NCBI GenBank assembly: GCA_009782405.1
Contig: WRJC01000058.1
Location: 1-18,718, forward strand
DNA from: Oscillospiraceae bacterium
GTDB taxonomy: Bacteria; Bacillota_A; Clostridia; Oscillospirales; WRJC01
Direction of reading: 5' to 3'
DNA: 18,718 nt
Below are positions 1 to 6,713 of the stretch, piece by piece (within the stretch, counting starts at the first letter, position 1; every line of letters begins with the position of its first letter). A model generated the notes under the pieces. That model was not told the DNA's origin, searched no databases, and saw nothing but the letters and a program-made list of their open reading frames with translations. The position numbers and the translations under genes were made by a program.

Positions 1-552
1 GCCTTCTCCTTCGTCGCCGTCCGATTCGTCTTGGTCGCTTTCATCGCCGTCGTCGCTGTCGTCCGATTGCTCGTCTTGGTATTCCAGCAGTTCTTCTAAT
101 TTTTTCTTTACGTATTCAAAATTATATTTTAACGGCATATCCTGCGGGTATTCCAATATGCCTTCGTAATACGCGCTGAGCGCGTACATATAGTACTCCG
201 CCTGTGTTTCGGCGTCTTCGGCGGCGTCGCCTGCCCATACGAATATATTTCCGTAATTTGTGTACGTTTCCGCGTTTTTATCGCCTTTTTCATAATACCC
301 GGCGGCTTTTGCGTATTCGCCCGTCATATAAGCCGCCTGTGCCGCGTTGAAATTCAGGCGCGTATTCTCCGGGCCGGACGCCAAGCCGGTTTCGTATTCG
401 GCTAACGCCTCGGCGTACATTTCACGTTCATAATATCCGTTTCCGTTGATCATCGCCCGTTTGCCCGCGTCGTCTTTATCCGCGAACCCCACCGCCATCA
501 CTGCGGACAGCGCGATACACACAGCCGCCGATATAATAAGTAATTTTTTCAC
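1..552 (-). CDS. TPR-containing, secreted/anchored protein (BatC-like), partial at left edge
   Basis: The gene continues past base 1, so its 3' end is missing; 184 codons are visible. It starts at GTG (552-550), which shares a 4-base GTGA overlap with the stop of the upstream gene, indicating translational coupling. The protein opens VKKLLIISAAVCIALSAVM, a lysine pair followed by a hydrophobic stretch, so it is probably a signal peptide or membrane anchor. Residues about 35-160 have the alternating small/aromatic pattern of TPR repeats (for example NGYYEREMYAEALAEYETGL, then NFNAAQAAYMTGEYAKAAGY). The tail is extremely acidic (Asp/Glu/Ser-rich). In Bat (Bacteroides aerotolerance-type) operons a TPR protein of this kind follows the vWA membrane protein, which matches the C-terminal part of the gene just upstream. 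The family role is scaffolding near MoxR/vWA complexes; the exact function is unknown. Confidence 0.72.
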   Translation of the reverse strand, partial: MKKLLIISAAVCIALSAVMAVGFADKDDAGKRAMINGNGYYEREMYAEALAEYETGLASGPENTRLNFNAAQAAYMTGEYAKAAGYYEKGDKNAETYTNYGNIFVWAGDAAEDAETQAEYYMYALSAYYEGILEYPQDMPLKYNFEYVKKKLEELLEYQDEQSDDSDDGDESDQDESDGDEGEG

Positions 553-1346
553 GCCGTCTCTTTCTTCCTTTCAGGTAAAAACCACGCCGTTAAAAACAGC
601 AGCAGGCCCGCGCCGAGAAAATACTGGTACAGATGCGTGAAGCGCCTGACGGATTCCGTCTGCGCGACGTTTTTTGTAAGAGTCGCAAATTCTTCCGCAA
701 GGCCTGCCGCCGTATCGTTTGCCAAACCCGCCTGATAGTACGAGCCGCCGCCTTCGCGTGCTAAATACCGTAAAAATTCGTCGTCGAGCTTCGATGTGAC
801 GGGGTTGCCGTCCGAATCCTTAATGTAGCCGGTTACAGTCTCACCGAGCCGGTCATACACGGGCACGAGGCCGCCTTTCGCCGTTCCGACGCCTATTGTG
901 TAAAGCTTTATGCCTGCGTCCGTTATATTTTTCATATGCTGCATCGAAGTAAGGTATTTTTGCTGGTGCGATACAATCGTTTTTATGTTGTGCTCGTCGC
1001 ACAACTTAGTGATTTCCGCCGCTTCGCGCAGCGATGTCGCCATGGGTTTTTCAAAAGCGACGGCTTTGATGTTGTGCTTTACTGCGAGTTTTATCATTTC
1101 AAGGCGCACATCGGGGTGCGTAACAAACACAAATATATCCGGCTTTGTTTCAGAAAGCATCATATCTGCGTCCGTATATCTTTTTTCAACTCCGAATTCG
1201 TCAGCAATCATATCGAGCCGCTCGCGTTTTATGTCGCAGACCGCCGTTAAATCAAGCCTTTCCGCATTGCTTTTTATCCCAGCCAGATGCGTTCTGCCTC
1301 TGTTTCCGAGTCCCGCCTGCGCTATTGTATATTTTTTGTTTTCCAT
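549..1346 (-). CDS. Chimeric ORF: Gfo/Idh/MocA N-terminal half fused to Bat-type vWA C-terminus
   Basis: 265 codons, ATG at 1346 behind a GGAGGGG ribosome site. Residues 1 to about 140 are a typical Gfo/Idh/MocA dinucleotide-binding domain: AGLGNRG at 11-17, then the conserved EKP at 99-101. At about residues 140-147 (ITDAGIKLY) the family changes. The rest matches the end of BatA/BatB vWA proteins: YTIGVGT, then PVYD, a GYIKDSDGNPVTSKLDDE-type segment, GGGSYYQA, a transmembrane helix at about 240-256 and a basic end. A whole oxidoreductase is about 340-400 residues and a whole BatB about 330, so the catalytic C-terminal domain of one and the membrane anchor plus MIDAS motif of the other are both missing. 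The product is unlikely to do either job. The coupled downstream TPR gene belongs with the vWA half. This is either a real deletion junction or a misassembly. Confidence 0.75.
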   Translation of the reverse strand: MENKKYTIAQAGLGNRGRTHLAGIKSNAERLDLTAVCDIKRERLDMIADEFGVEKRYTDADMMLSETKPDIFVFVTHPDVRLEMIKLAVKHNIKAVAFEKPMATSLREAAEITKLCDEHNIKTIVSHQQKYLTSMQHMKNITDAGIKLYTIGVGTAKGGLVPVYDRLGETVTGYIKDSDGNPVTSKLDDEFLRYLAREGGGSYYQAGLANDTAAGLAEEFATLTKNVAQTESVRRFTHLYQYFLGAGLLLFLTAWFLPERKKETA

Positions 1347-1386
1347 GATTTTTCCCCGTCCCCTCCGTATTTATTTTTATAGCTTC

Positions 1387-1415
1387 ATCCTATCACTATT
1401 TTGCGCGTTTGTCAA
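1387..1415 (-). promoter_or_regulatory. Promoter for the chimeric oxidoreductase ORF
   Basis: On the minus strand TTGACA (1415-1410) is followed after 17 bases by TAGGAT (1392-1387), preceded by TGA as an extended -10. It lies about 40 bases upstream of the ATG at 1346. This is a good vegetative sigma-A-type promoter. Confidence 0.65.
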
Positions 1416-1453
1416 GGGGTTCGCGGTATTCGGCCCGAAAAACATTTCCGCAA

Positions 1454-1462
1454 TGATATAAT
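1454..1462 (+). promoter_or_regulatory. Extended -10 promoter for the two-component operon
   Basis: TGATATAAT (1454-1462) is an extended -10 element 25 bases upstream of the response regulator ATG. No good -35 hexamer is visible 17 bases further up. The element sits back to back with the minus-strand promoter at 1387-1415. Confidence 0.5.
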
Positions 1463-1486
1463 ATTTAATTTAGGGATTGATTATAT

Positions 1487-2188
1487 ATGATGGAACTTAA
1501 AATCGCAGTCTGCGACGACGAACCGGAACAAGCTCAGTATATAAAATCCATCGTCAGCAAGTGGGATAATAAAGTAACGATAGATATGTTCGGGGGCGCG
1601 GAGAATTTCAAGGCTGCATGGAGCGAAAACAAAAACTTTGACATACTGTTGCTTGATATAGAAATGGGCGGGCAGAACGGCGTTGAACTCGCAAGGGATT
1701 TGCGCAAAACCGACGAAAAATTGGTCATCATCTTTATCACGGGGTTTTCCGACTATATATCGGAGGGCTATGACGTTTCCGCCCTGCATTATCTGATGAA
1801 ACCTGTAAAAGAAGATAAACTGTTCGAGGTGCTGAACAAGGCCGTGAAAAACCTCGCGCAAACCAATAAATCGCTCGTGCTGGCCGTTGACGGCGAAGCG
1901 CACCGCATACCGCTGTCGGAAATCCGGTATATCGAAGCGCAAGACCATTATGTCGTTATCCGTGCCGTTTCGCGGGAATACAAAACGAAAATGAATCTGT
2001 CCGAAATTGAAAAATCTTTGGACAACGGTTTTTTCCGCTGTCAGCGGTCGTTTATCGTAAATTTAAAATTCGTGTATAAAATCACGCGGGCATTTATCGT
2101 GCTCGACGATATGACAGAAATTCCGTTGTCGCGGAATTTATATGAAGCCGCAAACCAGGCGGTCATCAAGTTTTTCCCGGAGGCATGA
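1487..2188 (+). CDS. LytTR-family response regulator (REC + LytTR)
   Basis: 233 codons. Residues 1-118 form a receiver domain: acidic pair D10/D11, phosphoacceptor D57 in ILLLDIEM, T85 and K105 in LMKPVKE. Residues about 125-230 form a LytTR DNA-binding domain, with the typical IRYIEAQDHYVVI segment and the FFRCQRSFIVNL stretch. This architecture matches AgrA/VirR/LytR regulators, which bind pairs of short direct repeats spaced by two helical turns. The start may be either of two adjacent ATGs (1487 or 1490); a weak TAGGGATTG ribosome site precedes them. The stop at 2186-2188 lies one base before the kinase start at 2190, so the pair is one operon. Repeats of the expected geometry stand upstream of both ABC operons at 3003 and 14795, so those are likely targets. 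No repeat of this type is evident upstream of its own gene. Confidence 0.93.
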   Translation: MMELKIAVCDDEPEQAQYIKSIVSKWDNKVTIDMFGGAENFKAAWSENKNFDILLLDIEMGGQNGVELARDLRKTDEKLVIIFITGFSDYISEGYDVSALHYLMKPVKEDKLFEVLNKAVKNLAQTNKSLVLAVDGEAHRIPLSEIRYIEAQDHYVVIRAVSREYKTKMNLSEIEKSLDNGFFRCQRSFIVNLKFVYKITRAFIVLDDMTEIPLSRNLYEAANQAVIKFFPEA

Positions 2189-2189
2189 T

Positions 2190-2870
2190 ATGTTTGGCAA
2201 ACGAACGAACAGAAAAATCGCCGAATACCAAAACGAGCTTATGTCAAAGCATTACGACGAAGTGGAGAATATATACAAGCAGATGCGCGGCTGGAAGCAC
2301 GACTATCACAATCACCTGCAAGCCATCAAGGCATATATCTCGTCGGGCAAAATAGACGAATTGCTCGGTTTTTGCGACAGGCTCGAACAGGATTTGAAGT
2401 CGGTCGATACGGTGATGAAAACCGGAAACGTGATGCTTGACGCGATACTTGGCAGCAAATTATCTCTCGCAAAACAACGAAATATCGAAGTGAACGCCAA
2501 AGCCTCCATACCCGAAAAACTGCAAATCACGGACGTCGACTTGTGCGTTCTGATTGGCAATCTGCTCGACAACGCCATGGAAGCCTGCAAAAAAACGAAA
2601 GATAATGCGGATTTGGAGTTTGACCGCCCGTTTATCCGCATATATATCGGAATGAAAGGCTATCATCTGTATATCTGCGTGACAAACTCCGTTTACGGCA
2701 AGATCAAAAAAAGCGGCAACCGTTTTTTATCCACGAAAAACAGCCCGACGCATGGGTTCGGGCTTATGCGGATTGATAAAGTGTGCGAAAAATACGGCGG
2801 CTATTGCAAGCGAAACAGCGAACCGGGAGTATTTTCAACGGAAATACTGCTACATGCAAAAGAAAAATAA
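2190..2870 (+). CDS. GHKL-type sensor histidine kinase without transmembrane sensor
   Basis: 226 residues from ATG 2190, which has GGAGG at 2179-2183 six bases upstream; in-frame codons extend up to 2142 inside the regulator gene but have no ribosome site. The dimerisation/phosphoacceptor helix contains WKHDYHNHLQ with H37 as the likely phosphorylated residue, as in AgrC-type HDYxN motifs. The ATPase has the N box IGNLLDNAMEAC (N124, D127, N128) and a G box HGFGLMRI (188-195). AgrC-like kinases are usually about 400 residues with 5-7 membrane helices. This one has only a short basic, coiled-coil-like N-terminus and no hydrophobic span, so it must be cytosolic or receive its signal through another protein, possibly an ABC exporter. 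It partners the LytTR regulator one base upstream. The stop codon lies inside the terminator stem. Confidence 0.9.
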   Translation: MFGKRTNRKIAEYQNELMSKHYDEVENIYKQMRGWKHDYHNHLQAIKAYISSGKIDELLGFCDRLEQDLKSVDTVMKTGNVMLDAILGSKLSLAKQRNIEVNAKASIPEKLQITDVDLCVLIGNLLDNAMEACKKTKDNADLEFDRPFIRIYIGMKGYHLYICVTNSVYGKIKKSGNRFLSTKNSPTHGFGLMRIDKVCEKYGGYCKRNSEPGVFSTEILLHAKEK

Positions 2871-2893
2871 TCCAAGTTTTGGGTTATTTTTTT
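2866..2893 (+). terminator. Intrinsic terminator after the two-component operon
   Basis: A 10-bp stem (AATAATCCAA at 2866-2875 with TTGGGTTATT at 2879-2888, one T-G wobble), loop GTT, then a T tract to 2893. It overlaps the TAA stop of the kinase gene and separates the two-component operon from ABC pair A. Confidence 0.85.
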
Positions 2894-2900
2894 ATGAAAT

Positions 2901-2936
2901 CTGCATTTCACGTACTCAAAACTACATTCTGCGTAC
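2901..2936 (+). promoter_or_regulatory. Candidate LytTR operator: 21-bp-period direct repeat upstream of ABC pair A
   Basis: Two imperfect copies, CTGCATTTCACGTAC (2901-2915) and CTACATTCTGCGTAC (2922-2936), start exactly 21 bases apart, with CGTAC cores at 2911 and 2932. The second copy ends about 30 bases before the -10 box, so it abuts the expected -35 position. LytTR regulators bind such paired direct repeats two helical turns apart. A matching arrangement stands before the ABC operon at 14795. Assignment to the regulator at 1487 is inferred. Confidence 0.6.
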
Positions 2937-2962
2937 CGGGCGTATCTTTTTTTGTTTTTTCG

Positions 2963-2971
2963 TGATATGAT
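2963..2971 (+). promoter_or_regulatory. Promoter -10 for ABC pair A
   Basis: TGATATGAT (2963-2971) is an extended -10 element 32 bases before the ATG at 3003. The -35 position (about 2943-2948) has no consensus hexamer, which fits activator-dependent transcription from the repeats at 2901-2936. Confidence 0.55.
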
Positions 2972-3002
2972 ATTTTCATAAAATCAGAAACGGGGGATTT
3001 TT

Positions 3003-4853
3003 ATGGTTGGGCAGAAAACTAAAAAACTCAAACAAAAAAAAGAAAAGCCGCTATATTCGACATGGCAGAATATATCGTTTACGCTGTCAAATATGTGGAA
3101 ATGGGAGAAACTCCTTGTGTTTTTATGTATTTTAAAAGCCCCGCTGAATGTCGTATTGAATTTGGCCTGGCTTTATATTGTCCGGCTTGTGATTTCATTG
3201 ATAGAAAATAATTCCGGCATTGAAATATATGTCATTCAAATTTCCGTATTTTGCGCTGTTGTATTTTTGTTAAATGTTGCGGGCAATATAATCTCCACAA
3301 AGATAGCATGGCGACAGAATAAAATTCGTTTCAATTATCAAAATATGGTAAGTTACAAAATCATGGATGCCGACTATGAAAACATAGAAAATCCCGACGG
3401 AATGGACAAAATGCAGAAAGCTGACAACACAGTCCGGAGCCCTCATTCGGCATCTACCAATATCATAAATATATCGATAGATGCGCTAACAAGCATAATA
3501 AGCATCATTGCTTTATGGACAATTATAACAATGCTGAATCCGTTATTACTGATTGCGATAACGATAATTACGCTTATACAATATTTTTTCAATAGGGCGG
3601 GCGGAAAGTGGCATTGGAGAAACGCAAAAAATTATGCCCCTTATGACCGCAAATTAAACCATATAAATCACATTTCCGGCGATTTCGACAGGGCAAAAGA
3701 TATAAGGCTGTATAATCTGAAACCGTGGCTGCAAAATATATTCGCGGATATTCTTAACGGACGGATAAAGTGGCACAAAAAGTCCGAAAAAGCGTCGTTT
3801 TGCTATTATGATATCAATCAGGCGATCACCCAATTCATATTATGCAACGGCATCACTTGGATTTATATAATTCATAGCGTGTCAAACGGGACAATCACGA
3901 TTGCCGGCGCTGTATTTTATCTTTCGGCAATATCGACATATTCAGGCTGGATAATGGGAGTTATCAACAATATAAACTCATTGAATCAGGCGACTTTGTC
4001 TATATGCCATTTGCGCGAGTTTTTGGATATACCGGACAAATCAAACAGAAAAAAAGGAATAAAACCGCCCGACTTTGCGCCGGACATCGAATTTGAAAAC
4101 GTGAGTTTTGTTTATCCGAAATCCGAAAAAAATGTGTTGGATAAGCTTTCGTTCAAAATCAAAAAAGGCGAAAAGATAGCGATAGTCGGGCAAAACGGCG
4201 CGGGAAAGACAACGCTCGCAAAACTCATAAGCGCGTTATATCAGCCGTCCGGCGGCGATATAAAGATCGATGGCAGCAATATCGGCGAATACAACAGAGA
4301 TGAATATCAGTCGATCATATCCCCGGTATTTCAGGATATTTATCTCTTCCCCGCTTCTGTCGCGGAGAATGTGGCTTTATGCGAAAAAAGCGATATAGAT
4401 ACAAATAAACTGTCGCAGGCAATCCAATTCGCGGGACTGCAAGATAAAATCGACGGTTTGCCAAACGGGCATAATACGCCCTTGATAAAAAGCGTCGTTG
4501 ACGACGCAATAGAATTGTCGGGCGGCGAAAAGCAAAAGCTCGCCCTTGCCCGCGCGCTGTACAAAAACGGCCTGATTCTTATCCTCGACGAGCCCACCGC
4601 CGCGCTTGACCCGATCGCCGAAAACGAGATATATCTAAAATACAACGAGTTTGCCAAGGACAAAACCTCGATATTCATTTCGCACCGTTTGGCAAGCACA
4701 AGATTTTGCGACCGTATTTTCTTTTTGGACGACGGCAATATAACCGAAACGGGCTCTCACGACGAATTGATGGCGCAAAACGGCAAATACGCGGAAATGT
4801 TCAATATACAGAGCCATTATTACAGGGAGGACGCAGCAAATGAAAAAACTTAA
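3003..4853 (+). CDS. ABC exporter half-transporter, subunit 1 of pair A
   Basis: 616 residues, membrane domain fused to ATPase. The start has CGGGGGA eight bases upstream. After a very basic N-terminus there are about six hydrophobic spans (roughly 36-66, 74-98, 158-178, 179-197, 270-292, 297-320). A conserved loop, AKDIRLYN, lies at about 231-238. The ATPase starts near 360: Walker A GQNGAGKTT 396-404, Q-loop in PVFQDIYLF, signature LSGGEKQ from 505, Walker B with D529 and catalytic E530, switch H561. All catalytic residues are present. The next gene overlaps it by 14 bases, so the two probably form a heterodimeric exporter. It is paralogous to the gene at 14795 (both carry a KKEKP motif near the N-terminus and end in an IQSHYY motif). 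No peptidase or substrate gene is near, so the cargo (peptide, drug or lipid) is unknown. Confidence 0.92.
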   Translation: MVGQKTKKLKQKKEKPLYSTWQNISFTLSNMWKWEKLLVFLCILKAPLNVVLNLAWLYIVRLVISLIENNSGIEIYVIQISVFCAVVFLLNVAGNIISTKIAWRQNKIRFNYQNMVSYKIMDADYENIENPDGMDKMQKADNTVRSPHSASTNIINISIDALTSIISIIALWTIITMLNPLLLIAITIITLIQYFFNRAGGKWHWRNAKNYAPYDRKLNHINHISGDFDRAKDIRLYNLKPWLQNIFADILNGRIKWHKKSEKASFCYYDINQAITQFILCNGITWIYIIHSVSNGTITIAGAVFYLSAISTYSGWIMGVINNINSLNQATLSICHLREFLDIPDKSNRKKGIKPPDFAPDIEFENVSFVYPKSEKNVLDKLSFKIKKGEKIAIVGQNGAGKTTLAKLISALYQPSGGDIKIDGSNIGEYNRDEYQSIISPVFQDIYLFPASVAENVALCEKSDIDTNKLSQAIQFAGLQDKIDGLPNGHNTPLIKSVVDDAIELSGGEKQKLALARALYKNGLILILDEPTAALDPIAENEIYLKYNEFAKDKTSIFISHRLASTRFCDRIFFLDDGNITETGSHDELMAQNGKYAEMFNIQSHYYREDAANEKT

Positions 4854-6693
4854 AAAAGATTTCAAAACTCTCTTTCGCGCCTATAAAATCATTTTTTCTC
4901 TTGACAAAATGCTTATACCGCTAAATATAATAAGCGCGATTCTTCAAGCTGTATCTCCGTTTGTTTTTATTTTTATGGGAGCGGAAATCTTGAATGCGCT
5001 TTCGCGCGGCGATGATATTAAGCATATATATTTTTTATTTGTCCTTGCGATTGTTTTAAATGTTTCGGTTCAGGAGCTAAATAATATCATATCCCACGCG
5101 ATAAATGTCAAGAATTCAATTTTCGAGCATAAATTCGCGATGTATTTGAACAGCAAAACCCTTGAAATGGATTACGGCAATATCGAAAATCCCGAAACGC
5201 ATTTAAAAAGACAGCGCATAGATGATGTCAGAAGATTGGGCGGAGGAATTTGGAAACTTGTTCATGAGAGCAAATATGCGGTCAGCGGCATTATTACAAT
5301 GATCACATCCATCGCCATAACCTATAAGGCGTTTACTGTTTACGGCGCAGCCACGCAGAATAATTTTGTCAACATAATCGCTTCTCCGCCAAGTTCCGCC
5401 ATATTGCTGATATTTATAGTCATAAACACATTAATCACAATTTACTTCAACGGGGTAAGCACTGTAAAGACCCATGAAACATTTAATGAAATACTTCCGC
5501 AAAACAGAATGGGAGCATATCTTTCATCTAATTACGTAAACAGTTATCATGCCGGCAAAGACATACGCCTGTATAATCAAAAACAAATGATAATGGCGTA
5601 TAATAAAAATGCAGTTAAAATCGTTGAACTCATATTTGCCAAATTAGAACGCATCATAATCAGATACTCAAATATAAACACGATTTTATCTTCGGCAATC
5701 GAATGGCTTGTATATATTTTTATCGGCGTACGGGCAATATGCGGTCTTATCGGATTAGGGGATTTATTCAAATATATCAATTCCATCAATCAATTTAGCG
5801 GAGGGTTGACCGGATTTTTGAACACGTTCAATGCTCTCAGGACAAACAATCAATATCTTGAACTATTGTATGAATTTCTTGATATACCAAACAATATGTA
5901 TCAAGGCACGATAAGCGTGGAAAAACGCGACGACAACGAATACGAGATAGAGTTCAAAAACGTCAGCTTCAAATACCCCGGCACGGACGCATACGCGCTA
6001 AGGAACCTCAGCCTCAAAATCGGCATCGGCCGGCGCATGGCGGTGGTGGGCCAAAACGGGAGCGGGAAGACCACGATGATCAAGCTGCTGTGCAGGCTGT
6101 ACGACCCGACGGAGGGCGTGATCACATTAAACGGCATCGACATCAGGAAGTATGACTACGGCGAGTACATGGGCATATTTTCGGTGGTGTTCCAGGACTT
6201 CAGGCTGTTCTCGTTCACGTTGGGCCAAAACGTGGCGGCAAGCGTGGGTTACGACGGCGAAAAAGTGGCGCAGGCGCTGGCGAAGTCGGGGTTTAGGCGG
6301 CGGCTGGGGGAGATGCCGAAGGGGACGGAGACGTATCTGTACAGGGATTTCGACGATGGCGGGGTGGAGATATCGGGCGGGGAGGCGCAGAAAGTGGCGC
6401 TTGCGCGTGCGCTGTACAAGGACGCGCCGTTTGTGGTGCTGGACGAGCCAACGGCTGCGCTTGACCCGGTGGTGGAGTTTGAGATATACTCGCGCTTCGA
6501 CGAGATAGCGGGGGACAAGAGCGCGATATACATATCGCACCGGCTGTCGTCGTGCCGGTTCTGCGACGACATAGCGGTATTCGACAAAGGCGAGCTAATC
6601 CAGCGGGGGAGCCACGAGGCGCTGCTGGCCGACGAGAGTGGCAAATACCGCGAGCTCTGGCTCGCACAGGCCCAGTATTATGCCCAAAAGTGA
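4840..6693 (+). CDS. ABC exporter half-transporter, subunit 2 of pair A
   Basis: 617 residues. The ATG lies inside the end of subunit 1 (14-base overlap) with GGGAGG ten bases upstream, so translation is coupled. About six membrane spans (24-50, 62-86, 147-165, 184-204, 280-302, 305-330) and the loop AGKDIRLYN near 239-246. ATPase from about 367: Walker A GQNGSGKTT 404-412, QDFRLFS Q-loop, signature ISGGEAQ from 511, Walker B D535/E536, switch H567. From about 5941 the base composition and codon choice change sharply (many GTG, CTG, CGG and GGG codons) compared with the AT-rich membrane part, and this portion is almost the same DNA as the end of the gene at 16635. The stop lies 20 bases from the convergent stop of the next gene, with no terminator visible between them. 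Confidence 0.92.
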   Translation: MKKLKKDFKTLFRAYKIIFSLDKMLIPLNIISAILQAVSPFVFIFMGAEILNALSRGDDIKHIYFLFVLAIVLNVSVQELNNIISHAINVKNSIFEHKFAMYLNSKTLEMDYGNIENPETHLKRQRIDDVRRLGGGIWKLVHESKYAVSGIITMITSIAITYKAFTVYGAATQNNFVNIIASPPSSAILLIFIVINTLITIYFNGVSTVKTHETFNEILPQNRMGAYLSSNYVNSYHAGKDIRLYNQKQMIMAYNKNAVKIVELIFAKLERIIIRYSNINTILSSAIEWLVYIFIGVRAICGLIGLGDLFKYINSINQFSGGLTGFLNTFNALRTNNQYLELLYEFLDIPNNMYQGTISVEKRDDNEYEIEFKNVSFKYPGTDAYALRNLSLKIGIGRRMAVVGQNGSGKTTMIKLLCRLYDPTEGVITLNGIDIRKYDYGEYMGIFSVVFQDFRLFSFTLGQNVAASVGYDGEKVAQALAKSGFRRRLGEMPKGTETYLYRDFDDGGVEISGGEAQKVALARALYKDAPFVVLDEPTAALDPVVEFEIYSRFDEIAGDKSAIYISHRLSSCRFCDDIAVFDKGELIQRGSHEALLADESGKYRELWLAQAQYYAQK

Positions 6694-6705
6694 GCGTTTT
6701 TCGTC
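5941..6705 (+). repeat. ATPase-domain DNA repeat, copy 1
   Basis: This stretch, covering the ATPase domain of pair A subunit 2, its stop and a few bases beyond, aligns with 17724-18478. The last 149 bases of the two genes (6545-6693 and 18319-18467) differ at only four positions, all silent. The preceding membrane domains are far more divergent. Confidence 0.85.
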
Positions 6706-6713
6706 GTATAAAC

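Noticed and set aside
1..110. Repetitive GTC/GTC-CGATTC sequence as a DNA repeat element
   Set aside because: It is simply the Asp/Glu/Ser-rich coding tail of the TPR gene on the minus strand.
1403..1440. Possible LytTR repeat upstream of the two-component genes (GCGTTTGTCAAG)
   Set aside because: One half resembles the pair C repeat, but no second copy occurs 21 bases away, and the stretch is explained by the minus-strand TTGACA box.
6127..6667. Long open frames opposite and out of phase to the ATPase region of pair A subunit 2
   Set aside because: They arise from the GC-rich codon bias of this segment, are Arg/Pro-rich, have no ribosome sites and match no family.
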